Of a stretch of 64,000 bases of DNA, positions 41,798 to 52,589 are shown one piece after another. The notes under the pieces were generated by a model. The model searched no databases. It was not told the DNA's origin and saw nothing but the letters and a program-made list of their open reading frames with translations. The stretch is from Charina bottae (Eukaryota > Chordata > Lepidosauria > Squamata > Charinaidae), in NCBI GenBank assembly GCA_023362775.1, contig JALMGJ010000017.1, forward strand, positions 20,169,501 to 20,233,500, read 5' to 3'. The stretch's first letter is position 1. Every line of letters begins with the position of its first letter. Position numbers and translations under genes: made by a program.

Positions 41798-42012
41798 TAG
41801 ATTTAGGTTTGACATCAGGAAAAATTTCCTAACAGTAACAGCTATTAAGCAGTGGAAGTGATGGCCTCAGGAGATTATGGACTCTCTGATATAGGTGTTT
41901 AAATGGAAGCTGGATGGCCATCTGTCAGGGATGCTATAGGGGTGGATCCTGCCCTAGACAGAGGTAGGACTAGGTGATCCCCAAGGTCCCTTATATTCTG
42001 TGATTCTATGAT
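41798..42012 (+). mobile_element. CR1 LINE 3' end
   Basis: Matches the CR1 C-terminal and 3' UTR order: ggaaaaatttcctaacagta, aagcagtgg, ggaagctggatggccatctg, tgggtggatcctgccc-type block, and the terminal octamer repeats attctgtg-attctatg at 41996-42011 that define CR1. 5'-truncated; no frame left. Confidence 0.9.
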
Positions 42013-42100
42013 ATATACTGTAGCTATTCACATAGTGATACCATTTATAAGTCCTGGATGTAGTGGCTAGATCGTAATTTGTAGCTCAGGGTTGAACTGT

Positions 42101-42257
42101 GGAGTCCTTGGTGCTCTCTGAGCCTTGTTGTTTTCTTGCAGATGTTTCATTGCCCGACTAGGCAACATCTTCAGTGCTGATGTTGCCTTCAGTTGCCTAG
42201 TCTGGCAATGAAACGTCTGCAAGAAAACAACAAGGCTCAGAGAGCACCAAGGACTCC
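42101..42257. repeat. Foldback palindrome, 66-bp arms
   Basis: Arms 42101-42166 and 42192-42257 are near-perfect inverted copies (ggagtccttggtgctctctg ... cagagagcaccaaggactcc) around a 25-base loop. It could be a foldback MITE or two inverted copies of a short repeat. No transposase, no clear TSD. Confidence 0.9.
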
Positions 42258-42433
42258 ATAGATTGTAATTGTTCTACAGGAATGTAAAAAAATTGTGAAA
42301 CCATTGAGCTAATTTGAAATGCTCTTGGGCAAAGTTGAAGTACAAAAACAAAAACTAAGTGAACCTCCTAGCCCTGTATCTGCTGATCGCATTTTTTTAC
42401 TTTCGGGGCATATCTTCTATTGACTTTAATATT

Positions 42434-42502
42434 AGTTCCCCGTTGGGGGAGATGGGCGGTGATATAAATTTAAATAATTAATAAATTAATAAATAAATTA
42501 GA
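42434..42502 (+). mobile_element. L2 3'-tail fragment
   Basis: Reads agttccccgttgggggagat-gggcggtgatataaat then (TTAA/TAAA)n: the last bases of the L2 hairpin plus tail. The outer left stem strand is missing. Confidence 0.75.
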
Positions 42503-42566
42503 GTGCTGCATGTGACCACTCACCTGCAGTCTGATAGGGCAAAGTCCACGGTAGCTTTACTTACAT

Positions 42567-43130
42567 TTATTGAAAATTTTACATAAAGTAAAAAACAAAA
42601 CTAAAGAAAAAGAAAGAAAGGAAGGAAGGAAGGAAGGAAGGAAGGAAGGAAGGAAGGAAGGAAGGAAGGAAGGAAGGAAGGAAGGAAGGTAGGTACAGGA
42701 AAAGGAAAAGGAAAAGGAAAAGGAAAAAAGAAAGAAAAGAAACTAAAGTTATGAAATATAATGACTTCCAATCTTCTCGTCAACAGATAATTACAATCTT
42801 ATAATCCCTCTTCCCTCTTGGATGTTATACAAATCCCTTCAGCCCCAAACTTAACCCACATTTTTTAAAATCTCCAAACCCATAAATCATCATATCATTT
42901 TTTTCATCTTTCAGCAAAAAGTCCATATAAGGTCCCCTCATGTTTTCCACATTCCCAACACTAGTTTGAAATTCCTTTGTACATTTTTGATAATTTCTCT
43001 GGTGTCATTTACCAACAATACATAATTTTATAAAAGTTTTCTCTTAAATTGTGACACAATGTAAATTTAATTCCAGTTACCCACATTCTCTCCCAAGCAT
43101 CCATCTGTATATTACATCAGCTCAGTGCTT
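42567..43130 (-). mobile_element. L1-like LINE remnant with (GGAA)n
   Basis: On the minus strand the 3' end is attttcaataaatgtaag; internal text such as aaattgtgacacaatgtaaa... with low GC resembles the AT-rich coding strand of reptile L1 copies. No frame survives. A (GGAA)n array at 42619-42689 followed by (GGAAAA)n at 42698-42725 lies in its 3' region. Family assignment is by overall resemblance only. Confidence 0.45.
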
Positions 43131-43139
43131 TACCATCTT

Positions 43140-44281
43140 GGCTTTTGGCTGCCTTCATTGGTTTATAAGAAATAGTTGCACAAATACTGCCCAGCCTGGC
43201 AGAAGCAGGAGTAAACTATGGCACAAACAAGGAATTAGCCAAGTCTTTTAACTAAAACCTTGTACAAACCTGCCTTTTGATGAGTTGGTTGAATTTACTC
43301 CTTCCCCCAATTGCCCCTGCTTGAAAGAAAGCATAGGGAATTATTTAATTTCATAAAATTAACAGTACTATTTATTTCATAATGGTGAATGTAAAACTAT
43401 TTAAAATCTTCTGAGTGGGTTGCTCAAGGCAATGATAATAGCCCTAGCTTGGGAAAGCATTCATTGATGAACAGTAATTGTTAAATCTAATTAAAATCAC
43501 ATATTATTATAATGATTTAAAGCACATTAATGATACTTCAGTTATCTGGTACCCTGAAGAATACCGGCATGAATCTGCTTGACTTTTGTTGTCATTGTTT
43601 GAATGAGTAAAGAGTTGTGTTTTTCTTTAAGATTGCTTCTTAACAGAAAGTGGGAAGATGAGTCAAAATAAGTGAAACAGCCCATTTTATTCCTTCCCAG
43701 GCAACTTGCCAAATCCATTTTGGATTCTTTTATATATATCTGTCAATTTACTCTGCTATTTCCTAAATAATCCAGTTTGGGGAACAAGTCCAGCTTTAGG
43801 GTGCTAAAAACACATGAAACATGAATGTTCTGCCAAATGTAGAGGAATAGCATTATACAAAAGTGTGAAATAAAGAGGGAGTTCTGGCAGAGCAAGTACC
43901 AACCATGAGCACCATCAGAAGACAAACAGTATCTTCATAGGAATATTTTGTTTTATCAGTGAATACCAAACTGTAAATTTTATAAATAAGGAAGTAAACA
44001 CAGTACACACAAGTGTGACAATATCAGCTTCACCCTTAAGAACAATAAGACAGCTTGTCTCAGGTGGTAGCTTTACAAAGAGCTTGAAAGAACCTCAGGT
44101 TGACTAGTGTTATGAGAACCCTCATTATCTAAAATAATGCTGGCCTCCAGATCTCTTTTGTGCATCATCACAATCCCTTCCAATTGCAATTGCCCAAACT
44201 CAACAGTATGGCTTCCAGAGCAAATAGAGGTAGGACAGCAACAAAATGCAACATATAAGCCCTAAAAAGTTTCCTTCCCTT
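43140..44281. other. Unique DNA, no gene seen
   Basis: AT-rich. A TAAT-rich stretch at about 43470-43640 could be conserved noncoding DNA, but nothing can be shown from one sequence. Confidence 0.45.
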
Positions 44282-45014
44282 TGTGTGTGTGTGTGTGTGT
44301 GTGCATGTGCATGTGCATGTGCACCTTGGAGTCAGTCTTGACTCCTGGTGACTGCCTGGACAAGTCTCTGCAGTTTCCTTGGCAAGATTTCAGAAGTGGT
44401 TTGCCATTGCCTGCTTCCTGTTAGGATTATCGGAAGTCAACTCAGCATTGTCTCACAAACATAGGGGAGGACTTTTCTACTGAAACATATCTCTACTGTG
44501 TTCTGGGAGGTGCTTGGGTCACCTGACTTCCTGTTTCCTGATCCTTCTTGGGTCTTTCAGGGCCATTCTCCATCTTCTCTTCTTCCTAAGCACACGTGCA
44601 CACAGGAGGGCCACATGGCTATGTGGGTCTCATCTGAAATATCTCGCTTGCACGCAGACCAGAGATGATTAAGCCTTTCTACCATGAAACTGCTTGTAAC
44701 CAAGATCTACTGAATAAAATATAAGCTATATTTATTTTCCTTCAACTAACTAATGTGTGAAGACTGTTTTATTTCTGAACGTTAATTAAGCTGTATGTGA
44801 AAGTCTTTTCTGGGTGCTTCTGCTCTGCAAGATTGTCGTTAGCTGCTTGGAGTGTTTTTCTAACCTTCCAGACTCCAACACTTCCTAGGACTGAGAGAGA
44901 GAGAGAGAGAGGTCGAAATCACCCAGCTGGTTTTGTGCTTAAAACAGGATTAGAACTCACAGTCTCTGAGTTTCTAGCCTAGTGCCTTTAACTACTACAC
45001 CAAACTGGCTGTCT
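44282..45014 (-). mobile_element. tRNA SINE with (TG)n tail, split by an LTR
   Basis: The right part (44886-45014) is the antisense of a tRNA-like head (agccagtttggtgtagtagt, B-box-like gttctaatcc) and early body. The left part (about 44323-44418) is the 3' portion (aatcttgccaaggaaactgc ... ggagtcaagactgactccaa on the minus strand) with a (TG)n/(CATGTG)n tail at 44282-44322. Joining them across the LTR and one duplicated cttcc gives a continuous SINE. It shares its head with the MIR-like copies. Confidence 0.75.
44419..44880 (+). mobile_element. Solo LTR of an LTR retrotransposon or endogenous retrovirus
   Basis: 462 bp beginning TGTTAGG and ending CCAACA, flanked by the 5-bp duplication cttcc (44414-44418 and 44881-44885). 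An AATAAA at about 44713 could be the polyadenylation signal. No gag, pol or env sequence is present; it is the expected product of LTR-LTR recombination. Strand is inferred from the AATAAA. Confidence 0.8.
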
Positions 45015-45214
45015 AAAGAGAATTAGCATAGTTAAAAATAGAGATGATCACAAATGACCTTTCAAAATTTGCCTTCCAATTTGGAGCAGTATAATTAGAT
45101 TTGAGAAACCCAAATTTCTCCAGGGGAAGGAAAATTCTCCAACAAATTCTCAAACTATCACTTAGCAATAAAGTACAAAAAAACCAACAGGATGATTTTC
45201 TTTACAAACTTTTA

Positions 45215-45390
45215 TTTATTTATTTACTTTTATCCCACCTTTATTATTTTTATAAATAACTCAAGGCGGCAAACATACCTAAAACTCCTTCCTCCTCCTA
45301 TTTTCCCCACAACAACAACCCTGTGAGGTGAGTTGGGCTGAGAGAGTGTGACTGGCCCAAGGTCACCCAGCCGGCTTTCATCTCCTCTTG
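45215..45390 (-). mobile_element. MIR-like tRNA SINE with L2-type hairpin tail
   Basis: The minus strand contains agctgggtgacc-type core (gccggctgggtgaccttggg), ccagtcacactctctcagcc, then a 3' end gccgccttgagttatttata ... and (AATA)n. The 3' end folds like the L2 tail: CCGCCTT pairs with AAGGTGG and TTATT with AATAA. The tRNA head is missing beyond 45390. Confidence 0.75.
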
Positions 45391-45935
45391 AGAATCAATT
45401 GAAGCAATAGAAGCCACAAAAGCTACATACCACAAGGACATTCACATGCACTTCTTGCCCGCCTTGCAAATAAATGAATCCAAACATACCATATTCCACC
45501 CATAATAAATTGAAAATTTTCTTTTGAGATAATGTCTAAAGCAATTTCTCTCATCAGCTTCAGTAAGAACTGATAGGAAAAAATACAGGATAATTGCTTT
45601 GCTCAGCACCACTAAAAATAAAAAGAACCAGCCCCAATTCTCCATGAACCTATGTATAAAACATGACTTCTTTGCATCACAGACTTTCTGTCTCTTGCTA
45701 TCTCCAAAAATGTTCTGTGCAATGAAAGGCTGCCCAACTCTGAATTTTCCACTTTTTTCGTGTCAACATTCAATTGCTCATAAAATATTTGATCCAACAG
45801 GCTGAAGTTCTGAGCACATAGCATGAAAGGGGAAACAGTTACCACCCACTTTCCAGATTGGATATAACTTCAGTGCACAATAACCTATAGTAGGTGGAGT
45901 TTTGGAGGAGCATCGGTTATAAATGCCTTCTGCCT
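45391..45935. other. Unique DNA, no feature seen
   Basis: Frames at 45442-45845 on both strands show no recognisable domain. Confidence 0.45.
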
Positions 45936-48335
45936 TCTCTGGGGTTCAGGTCAGAGGCAGCTCAGGAGCTCACGGCTATCATGGGCCTATCCCAGGTCAT
46001 CCGGAGCCCGACATGGGACAGTGGTCACACCTGATCAGTCTGCCCTCGGCGACTGAGGGACCCTGAGGGGTTTCAGAGCGAGCTGGGGGTTATTCCTGCT
46101 AGTCTGCTGCATGCTCCATCTGAGGCCTTGGTTGCTACTTGGAATAAGAGAGCTGCCGAGGCTTTGGATTGGATCACACTTATGCGACCTCTCCCTTCTT
46201 GTGGATCCCATCATTCCCCATGGTATACAGAGGAGTTGGGGAAGATGAAATGGGAGAAGAGACGTCTAGAGCACTGCTGGTGATCAACGAGGGACAAACT
46301 TGACCAAACACGAGTGAGAGCTGCTATTAAGGCCTACCTCGTGGTAAGGGCAGCAAAGCGACAATACTTCTCTGCCCTTATTGTGTCCGTAGATAGCTAT
46401 CCCACAGCCTGTTTTGGGTGACACATGCCCTCTTGGGTAGAGGGGGCTCAGAGACCCCCCTGCAGGGTCATGCAGAAGAATTTGCTCAGAATCTGTCGAA
46501 TAAAATCACTCAAATTTGTTTGCAGTTGGACACCAGCCTTGTAGCAGGTCCTGGGGAGATGCCTGGGGTGGAGTCTTGCCCTGTTATCTGGGAACAGTTT
46601 GAACCTGTTGGGCCTGAGGAAGTAGACAGGGTCATCATGACTGTGAGCTTGGCCATCTGCTCTTTAGATCCATGCCCCTCCTGGCTAATTTAAGCTGCCC
46701 AGGGGGTGTCATGTGAGTGGGTTCTAGCGGTGATGAATTCTTCCTTGGTTGAGGGGGTTGTTCCTTTGCCTCTTAAGGAGGCCTTGGTTCATCCTCTCCT
46801 CAAGAAACAATTGTTGGACCCTACCATATTGGACAATTTTCATCCAGTATCTAACCTTCCCTTTTTAGGGAAGGTGGTGGAGAAGGTGGTCATGCAACAG
46901 CTTCAGAGGACCCTGGATGAAGCAGATATTCTGGACCTCTTTCAGTCACGATTCAGGCCTGGATATGGGATGGAAACAGCATTGGTTGCACTTTTAGATG
47001 AACTCTGGTGGGAGCAGGATGGCAGTTCTGCATCCATTCTAGATCTGGTTGACCTCTCAGCGGCCTTCAATACCATTGACCATGGTATCCTTCTGGATTG
47101 GCTCTGGGGATTGCGGTTGGGTGGCACAATATTGTGATGGTTCTCCCCCTTTCTCTTGGGTCAATACCAGTCAAAGGTGATTGGGGAGGAAAGATCCCGC
47201 CATCGGCCCCTACTGTGTGGGGTTCCACAGGGTTCAGTTCTCTCTCCTATCCTTTTCAACATCTACATGAAGCCGCTGAGTGAGCTAATCCATCGCCATG
47301 GGCTGAGGTATCAGTATGCTGATGATACCCAATTATACATCTCTGCCCCTGGCAAATTAAGTGATGCTGTTGATGTCTTATCCTGGTACATGGAGGCTGT
47401 AGGGATCTGGATGGAGAACAACAGGCTTCAACTGAACAAGGGCGAGGCTGCGTGGCTCTGGGTTTTTGGGCCTGCCAGTTCTGGGACAATGCCATGTTTG
47501 ATACTGGATGGGGTTGCACCACCCCAAACAGATCTGGTGCACAGCTTGCAGGTCTTCCTGGACTTGTGACTCCTGCTCAAAGAGCAGGCAGCAGTTGTGC
47601 CTAGGAGAGCCTTTGCACAGCTTTGTGTTGTGCACCAGTTGCACCGGTTCCTGGATTGGGAGGCTCTGCTCACAGTCACTCATACTCTGGTAACCTCCCA
47701 GATAGACTACTGTAATGCACTCTACCTGGGCTTCCCTTGAAGAGTATCCAGAAGCTTCAGCTAGTACAGAATGCAGCAGCATGGGCAGTTACAGTACATG
47801 TGCCCCTAGAGCAGCACACATTACACCTCTGCTTTGCGAGCTGCATTGGTTACCAGTTTGCTTCCGGGTCCAATTCAAGGTGCTGTTTTTGACCTTTAAA
47901 GCCCTTCATGGCATTGGGTTGGGTTATTTGAGGGACTGCCTCTTCCCAATTACATCTGCTCATCCCATCAGGTCCCGCAGAAGAGGTATGTTGTGGGTCC
48001 TGTCTGTGAAGGAGTTACATCTGACGGGACCCAGCAGACAAGACTTTTATGCCTGAAGTGAGATCCTCCCCATTTCTCCTGACCTTCCAGAAATCCCTTA
48101 AAACCTGGTTGTGTCAACAGGCCTGGGATCACAAGGGAATGGTAATTTGATTAGATGGCTCCATTGTTTATCATCTGATGCTCTCTCTTAGCCTTTTATA
48201 ACAATATTAATTTTTGTACTTTTGAATGCTTTTAAAATTGTTTTTATGGTTGTTTGTACGCTGCCAGAGTCACATTGCATGAGATGGGTGGCCACATAAA
48301 TATGATTAATATTAATTAATTAATTCATCAATGGC
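45936..48335 (+). pseudogene. L2 LINE copy 6, older and decayed
   Basis: Plus-strand L2 from the mid-endonuclease to the tail. Recognisable blocks include ITQICLQLDTS, PVIWEQFEPVGPEEVDR, NFHPVSNLPFLGKVVEK, FRPGYGMETALVALLDELW, block A DLSAAFNTIDHG (Asp changed to Asn), block B GVPQGSVLSPILFN, and catalytic YADDTQLYIS. Stops occur near 46691, 47135 and 47567, with at least one frameshift before 47715. The 3' end (gctgccagagtcacattgca ... gagatgggtggccacataaa) is a degraded hairpin. Divergence from copies 1-5 marks an older subfamily. Confidence 0.88.
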
Positions 48336-48539
48336 CAGCATCTCTGTCAAGTGATTGGGGAAGCCACACTATTTAATGTCTGGGTTCACCCCCCTCAGTC
48401 CACTCTTGAACTGAAGCACTGCAAGAAACTGTGGATATGTATTGATTATCCATCTCACCCAGGATAACATGATATACTTCAGTCAATCCTTCAGCAGTAG
48501 CTAGCACAGCTTCCATAACAAATGTGAATTTGACCTGAT

Positions 48540-49222
48540 ATTTATTTAGTTAGTTAGTTACTAGATTTATAAGACTGCCCAAATCAAACAATGTGTCTCT
48601 GAGTAGCGTATAATAGAAAAACAAACAATAAATCAGAAAAAACATAAAACAAATAGATTATATCAATATAAAATACAAAATATTAGTGACCAAGCACATA
48701 ATACAACAACCACAAAGGGACTCCCACTCAACTGGCCCCTAATGCTTGGGGGAATAGCGAGGTCTTAACAGCTTTCCTAAAGACGAGAAGAATTAGGGCC
48801 TCTCGTGTATCCAGGTGCAAGGGGGGGGGAGATCATTATAGTTGTAAACCGCCCAGAGTTTACTGCTGTAGAGATGGGTGGTGGTAAATCTGAATAAATA
48901 AATAAATAAATAAATAAATAGGGAGGGGGGGAGAGATCATTCCAGAGAACAGTGGCAACCACAGAAAAGGAACACTTCCTAGGTCCCATAAGATGTCAAG
49001 ATTGAAAAGAAGGAACCTGGAGCATGTCCTCCCTGTTGGAGCGTGTGGGGCAGGCAGATGTTCTTGGGAGAAGGCAGCCCCTCAAGTAACCTGGTCCTAT
49101 GCCATTTAGGGCTTTAAAGGTAATAACCAGCACCTTGAATCGCACCCGGAAGCCTATTGGGAACCAGTGCAGCTTCTGAAGTAGTGGTATTACACGGGTG
49201 TAATGAGCTGTGCCCATAGCTT
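48540..49222 (-). mobile_element. L2 LINE copy 7, older 3' fragment
   Basis: Minus-strand L2 C-terminal region (VIPLLQKLHWFPIGFRVRFK, LVITFKALNGIGPGYLRG) and a diverged 3' UTR with a TTAG/TTTAG-type tail near 48545. 5'-truncated at about 49222. Interrupted by a short young L2 tail. Confidence 0.8.
48838..48920 (+). mobile_element. 83-bp L2 3'-end insertion nested in copy 7
   Basis: Reads tagttgtaaaccgcccagag ... gagatgggtggtggtaaatc then (AAAT)n. The flanks gggggggagatcatt (ending 48837) and ggggggagagatcatt (ending 48942) form a duplicated target, so this is a true insertion of only the L2 3' end. Confidence 0.8.
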
Positions 49223-49385
49223 TTTTTTGTAATTGTGTTCATATTTGTTTGGGGTGCAATCCTTTTTTTAAAAAACATAAATTATTTACAAATTACAAAA
49301 AAAAATGACAAAATACCTAAACTAAAAAAAAACACAAACACAACTACTAATGAAATAATCTTTAAACTAAAGAAAGAAAAAGAAA

Positions 49386-49496
49386 GTAAAGGTAAAGGTA
49401 AAGGTTCCCACACACAGTCGTGTCCGACTCTAGGGGCCAGTGCTCATCTCCGTTTGTTAGCCGAAGAGCCAGTGCTGTCCGAAGACACTTCCGTGG
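49386..49496 (-). mobile_element. Sauria SINE, 5'-truncated
   Basis: The (AAAGGT)n tail, then gtcgtgtccgactctagggg and gttagccgaagagccag, i.e. the Sauria 3' third on the minus strand. Cut at cttccgtgg, inside the body. Confidence 0.9.
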
Positions 49497-49583
49497 TAAA
49501 AACCAAAAAGAAAAGAAAAAAATTAGAAAAGAAAACCCAAACAAACTAAGAAAGAAAGAAAAAGAAAAACAGTTACCTTATAT

Positions 49584-51707
49584 CAAGGGTCGGAAATGGC
49601 GGCTCGCGAGCCAGATGCGGCTCTTTGGCCCCTTGAGTGTGGCTCTTCCGCAGCTGAACTAACCCCCGCCCCTTCCACACAATTGGATCCCACCCCCAAA
49701 CTCTTACACCCTTACGCGCTCTTGCTCTCCAAGGCCGGGGCCACCCGCAGCCGCCCACACCTCACGTACAGCCCGCGGGGTTTGGAAGGAGGAGAAGGGA
49801 AAGAGAGGCTCGACTGCTCCAGTTGCTTCTCTTCCGGATTCCCCGTAAATGGCTCCTGGTTATAAAGGGTGCTTGGAAACCGGGAAACGCCGAATTAGGC
49901 CTGGCGGAGCTCAGCGAACTGGGTTCTCCTTTCCTCGCCTCCTCCAAAACCTGAACCCTCTTGCTTTCGCCGCCTCTCCTGCGCATCCCCCCCCCTCCTT
50001 TTGCTGTTCCCGGAGAAGTGGCCCTGGTGGTCAAAGCTGGATTGTGCAGCATTGTGAAGTCACTTGGGGGAGAGAGGGCAGCGGGGAACTTGTCCGCGCG
50101 CTGTACCTGGGGGAAGTGGCCTGAGCTTGGGGCTGATTCCTGGCTACCTTCCTGCAGGAATGTAGGATTGATATAGGAGCCGGGGGATCAAGCTTTGTGC
50201 ACGGGGACTCGCTTCCCCCAAGGAGCTTCCCACTGGGGCTACAGGAAGACCCCCCTCTTCCTCCTCCGAGAGGGAAAAACGCCGCGGCCGGGCCCTGCTG
50301 CTCCCGGGCTCCGCCGCTCGGGACCCCTGCCTCTCCTGGCCAAGTGCAGCTGCTCGCCGGAACGCAGCCCCCAGGGAAGAGCAGGAGGACGAGCGTGGGG
50401 CGGCGTACTGCATTGGGTCCCGTCGCTCCACGGAGAAATGTGGGGAGGGGGGAGCGAGCTCCATTCCCTCGGAGCAGCCTTGGGAAGGGAGGGGGCAAAA
50501 CACAGTGGCTCCACGACGGGCTCCAAAGTCACCCACAACACTCAACGGGCGCCTTGCTTCGCCTTGCCTCGCCCTGCCTTCCATTCCCCTCCCAGCCGTG
50601 CTTTCAATGGAGCGGGGCCCCAGAATTGGCCACGTTTCCTACCAGGCTTCCCTTTCCCCAACCGCTGCTCTTGTTGCCGCTGCTTTTAGCGTCGCTGGTG
50701 CCGCTCAGCAAACTACCTTTTTCCCCGGCAGCCTGAAGGCACGTGAAGTCCCGAGGGCTCTTTTGCTCTTCCCGTTTGGATCCCAGGCCAGGGATCAACG
50801 ATGCATTAAAAGCAATTGTAAAGACTGTACCTTAGCAGAGGTTCCAATATGCCCAACGTGCAAGCGAGCGAGGGAATTAGGTAATACACTGTTGCGTGTG
50901 TGGCTCAAAGATTGCAAAAGGGATGGGGTTTGGCCTCCTGTGGTAGGGGAGACGCGACAGCACGTGAAAGCGGCGATCCTAAACTAGTCTGTGTGGAACC
51001 CAGTGAATTTAATGGGAGCTCTCAACATGCATGGGGTTCTGCTGAGTTGCATTCTCCCCCACGTAGAAGCGGTGCCCGGGCCACCTCTCGGGATGGGGCG
51101 CCCAGCCCGGCTGCGCTCTCTCGGCATCTCGGGCGACTGTAGCGACCGGAGGCGGCCAAGGGGAGAGCAGGCGGCTCTTTGCCCTCGGCGCGCCGCGGGG
51201 CCAGACGAGCCTCCGGCTGCTGCTTCCTGCGCCTGTGGCCTCTTCACTGCCGCCGCTGCCCGCCTCGCCTCTGCCGCTCTCCGCTTCTCCGCAAAGCTCC
51301 CGGTTGATCTTAATGTTTCCTTTTCCTCCCCTTCAATATGTTCCAGCAAGCGAGGGGGAAGCGGAGAGCGGCAGAGGTGAGGCGGGCGGCGGCAGCAGCG
51401 AAGAGGCCATGGGCGCAGGAAGCAGCAGCCGGAGGCTCGTCTGGCCCTGCAGCGTGCCGAGGGCAAAGAGCCACCTGCTCTTCCCTTGGCTGCCTCCGGT
51501 CGCTACAGTCGCCCTGGCATCTCCCTTTGGCCTGCCGTCCGTGGCCCCTGCCCCCACCCCAGCGCCCAGCCCTGTCCCCCCCACCTCCCTCCCTGCAGGC
51601 ACGATTGGCCCCCGCCCACAAACCCCGCCCCCTGGCTCTCGAGCATGTCAAAATGTCCTCGAGCATGTCAAAATGGCTCCCGGCATAAAAAAGTTTGCCG
51701 ACCCCTG
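49584..51707. mobile_element. Non-autonomous hAT transposon, 2.1 kb, GC-rich
   Basis: Ends CAAGGGTCGGAAA (left) and, on the other strand, CAGGGGTCGGCAAAC (right) are imperfect terminal inverted repeats of hAT type. The 8-bp duplication ccttatat flanks it exactly at 49576-49583 and 51708-51715. The interior is GC-rich with many CpG, contains no transposase I can recognise, and includes a long inverted repeat (51132-51513). It inserted into the L1. Large open frames on both strands (up to 179 codons) look like a result of high GC. Confidence 0.92.
51132..51513. repeat. Long inverted repeat inside the hAT (159-bp arms)
   Basis: 51132-51290 (ggcgactgtagcgaccggag ...) and 51355-51513 are reverse complements at roughly nine in ten positions by eye, separated by a 64-base loop. 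The DNA or RNA would form a long hairpin. Confidence 0.88.
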
Positions 51708-52589
51708 CCTTATATGATACTTGTTAATAGTCACTAGTTTATTAATAAGTACCATATGCTACTATAATATGATCAATACATAATATTATTGTAAAATATC
51801 ACAAAATCTCTGCCATAGTATATATTGCTCCATCCTTTGATTAGTAGAAAATACTGCCTTTTCCAAAACAGATAAAGCACCCCCAAAATCCATTCCTTAA
51901 CATCTGGAATAATATCACTTTCCCAATTACACAATATAATTCTTTTAGACATCCCCCATGCTCAATACAACCATAATTCCTGATAAACAGTCAGATTCCA
52001 AACCTTTGATATATAATTCATCATCACATTAGCATCTTTAACATTTAAAGATTTCCCCATAAATCTGCTTATATACATTAACACTCTATTCCAAAAAGAT
52101 ATGAGATGATTACATGACCATATCATATGTGTCAATGAACCCTCAAATTTTTTACACCTCCAACATAGAATATCTGATGTCTATCCTTTCAGATACATTC
52201 TTTGGGGGGGTCCAATACCCCCTAAATATTTTTTTAAGATTAAAATTTTAATCACCAATCTGTAGATACCATTTTAACATTTTTAAGGACATAAATCCAT
52301 TGATAGGGCATTATTGAAGATGCCAATTCTTTAGTCCATGTTTGAAATATCCCAGAAATTTATATTATATTTTTATTTATTTTAAAAGGCTTCAAAATGT
52401 CTACTTTAAAAATATTCTTGAGCTTTTGATAGAGATATGTTGTAAGTTTTACTTCTATCATGGATTCCATCAAATAAGAGATTGTTTTTCCTTTGAGACA
52501 GCCAAAGCATCTGGCCCAAATTGATCCATTAGAACATGCTTAAGTTGGAGATACCACTACTGTTGCAAACAGGGAGGAACAAATTCATT

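Larger units (their letters stand above)
49262..52585 (-). mobile_element. L1 LINE, 3' half, disrupted by SINE and hAT
   Basis: On the minus strand, the DNA right of the hAT (51716-52585) translates in patches to the L1 ORF2 C-terminal region, for example CWRCKKFEGSLTHM followed by IWSCN and FWNRV (family pattern CWRC...H.WW.C...FW). Left of the hAT is a pyrimidine-rich 3' UTR ending in tttatgttttttaaaaaaag at about 49262. Frameshifts and stops throughout. The 5' end is truncated at about 52585, next to an L2. Confidence 0.65.

Noticed and set aside
50195..50736. Two overlapping open frames of 164-179 codons in the GC-rich region, possible host gene
   Set aside because: They lie wholly inside a hAT element with exact TSDs, have proline/arginine-rich low-complexity content, and equal-length frames exist on the other strand; high GC explains them.
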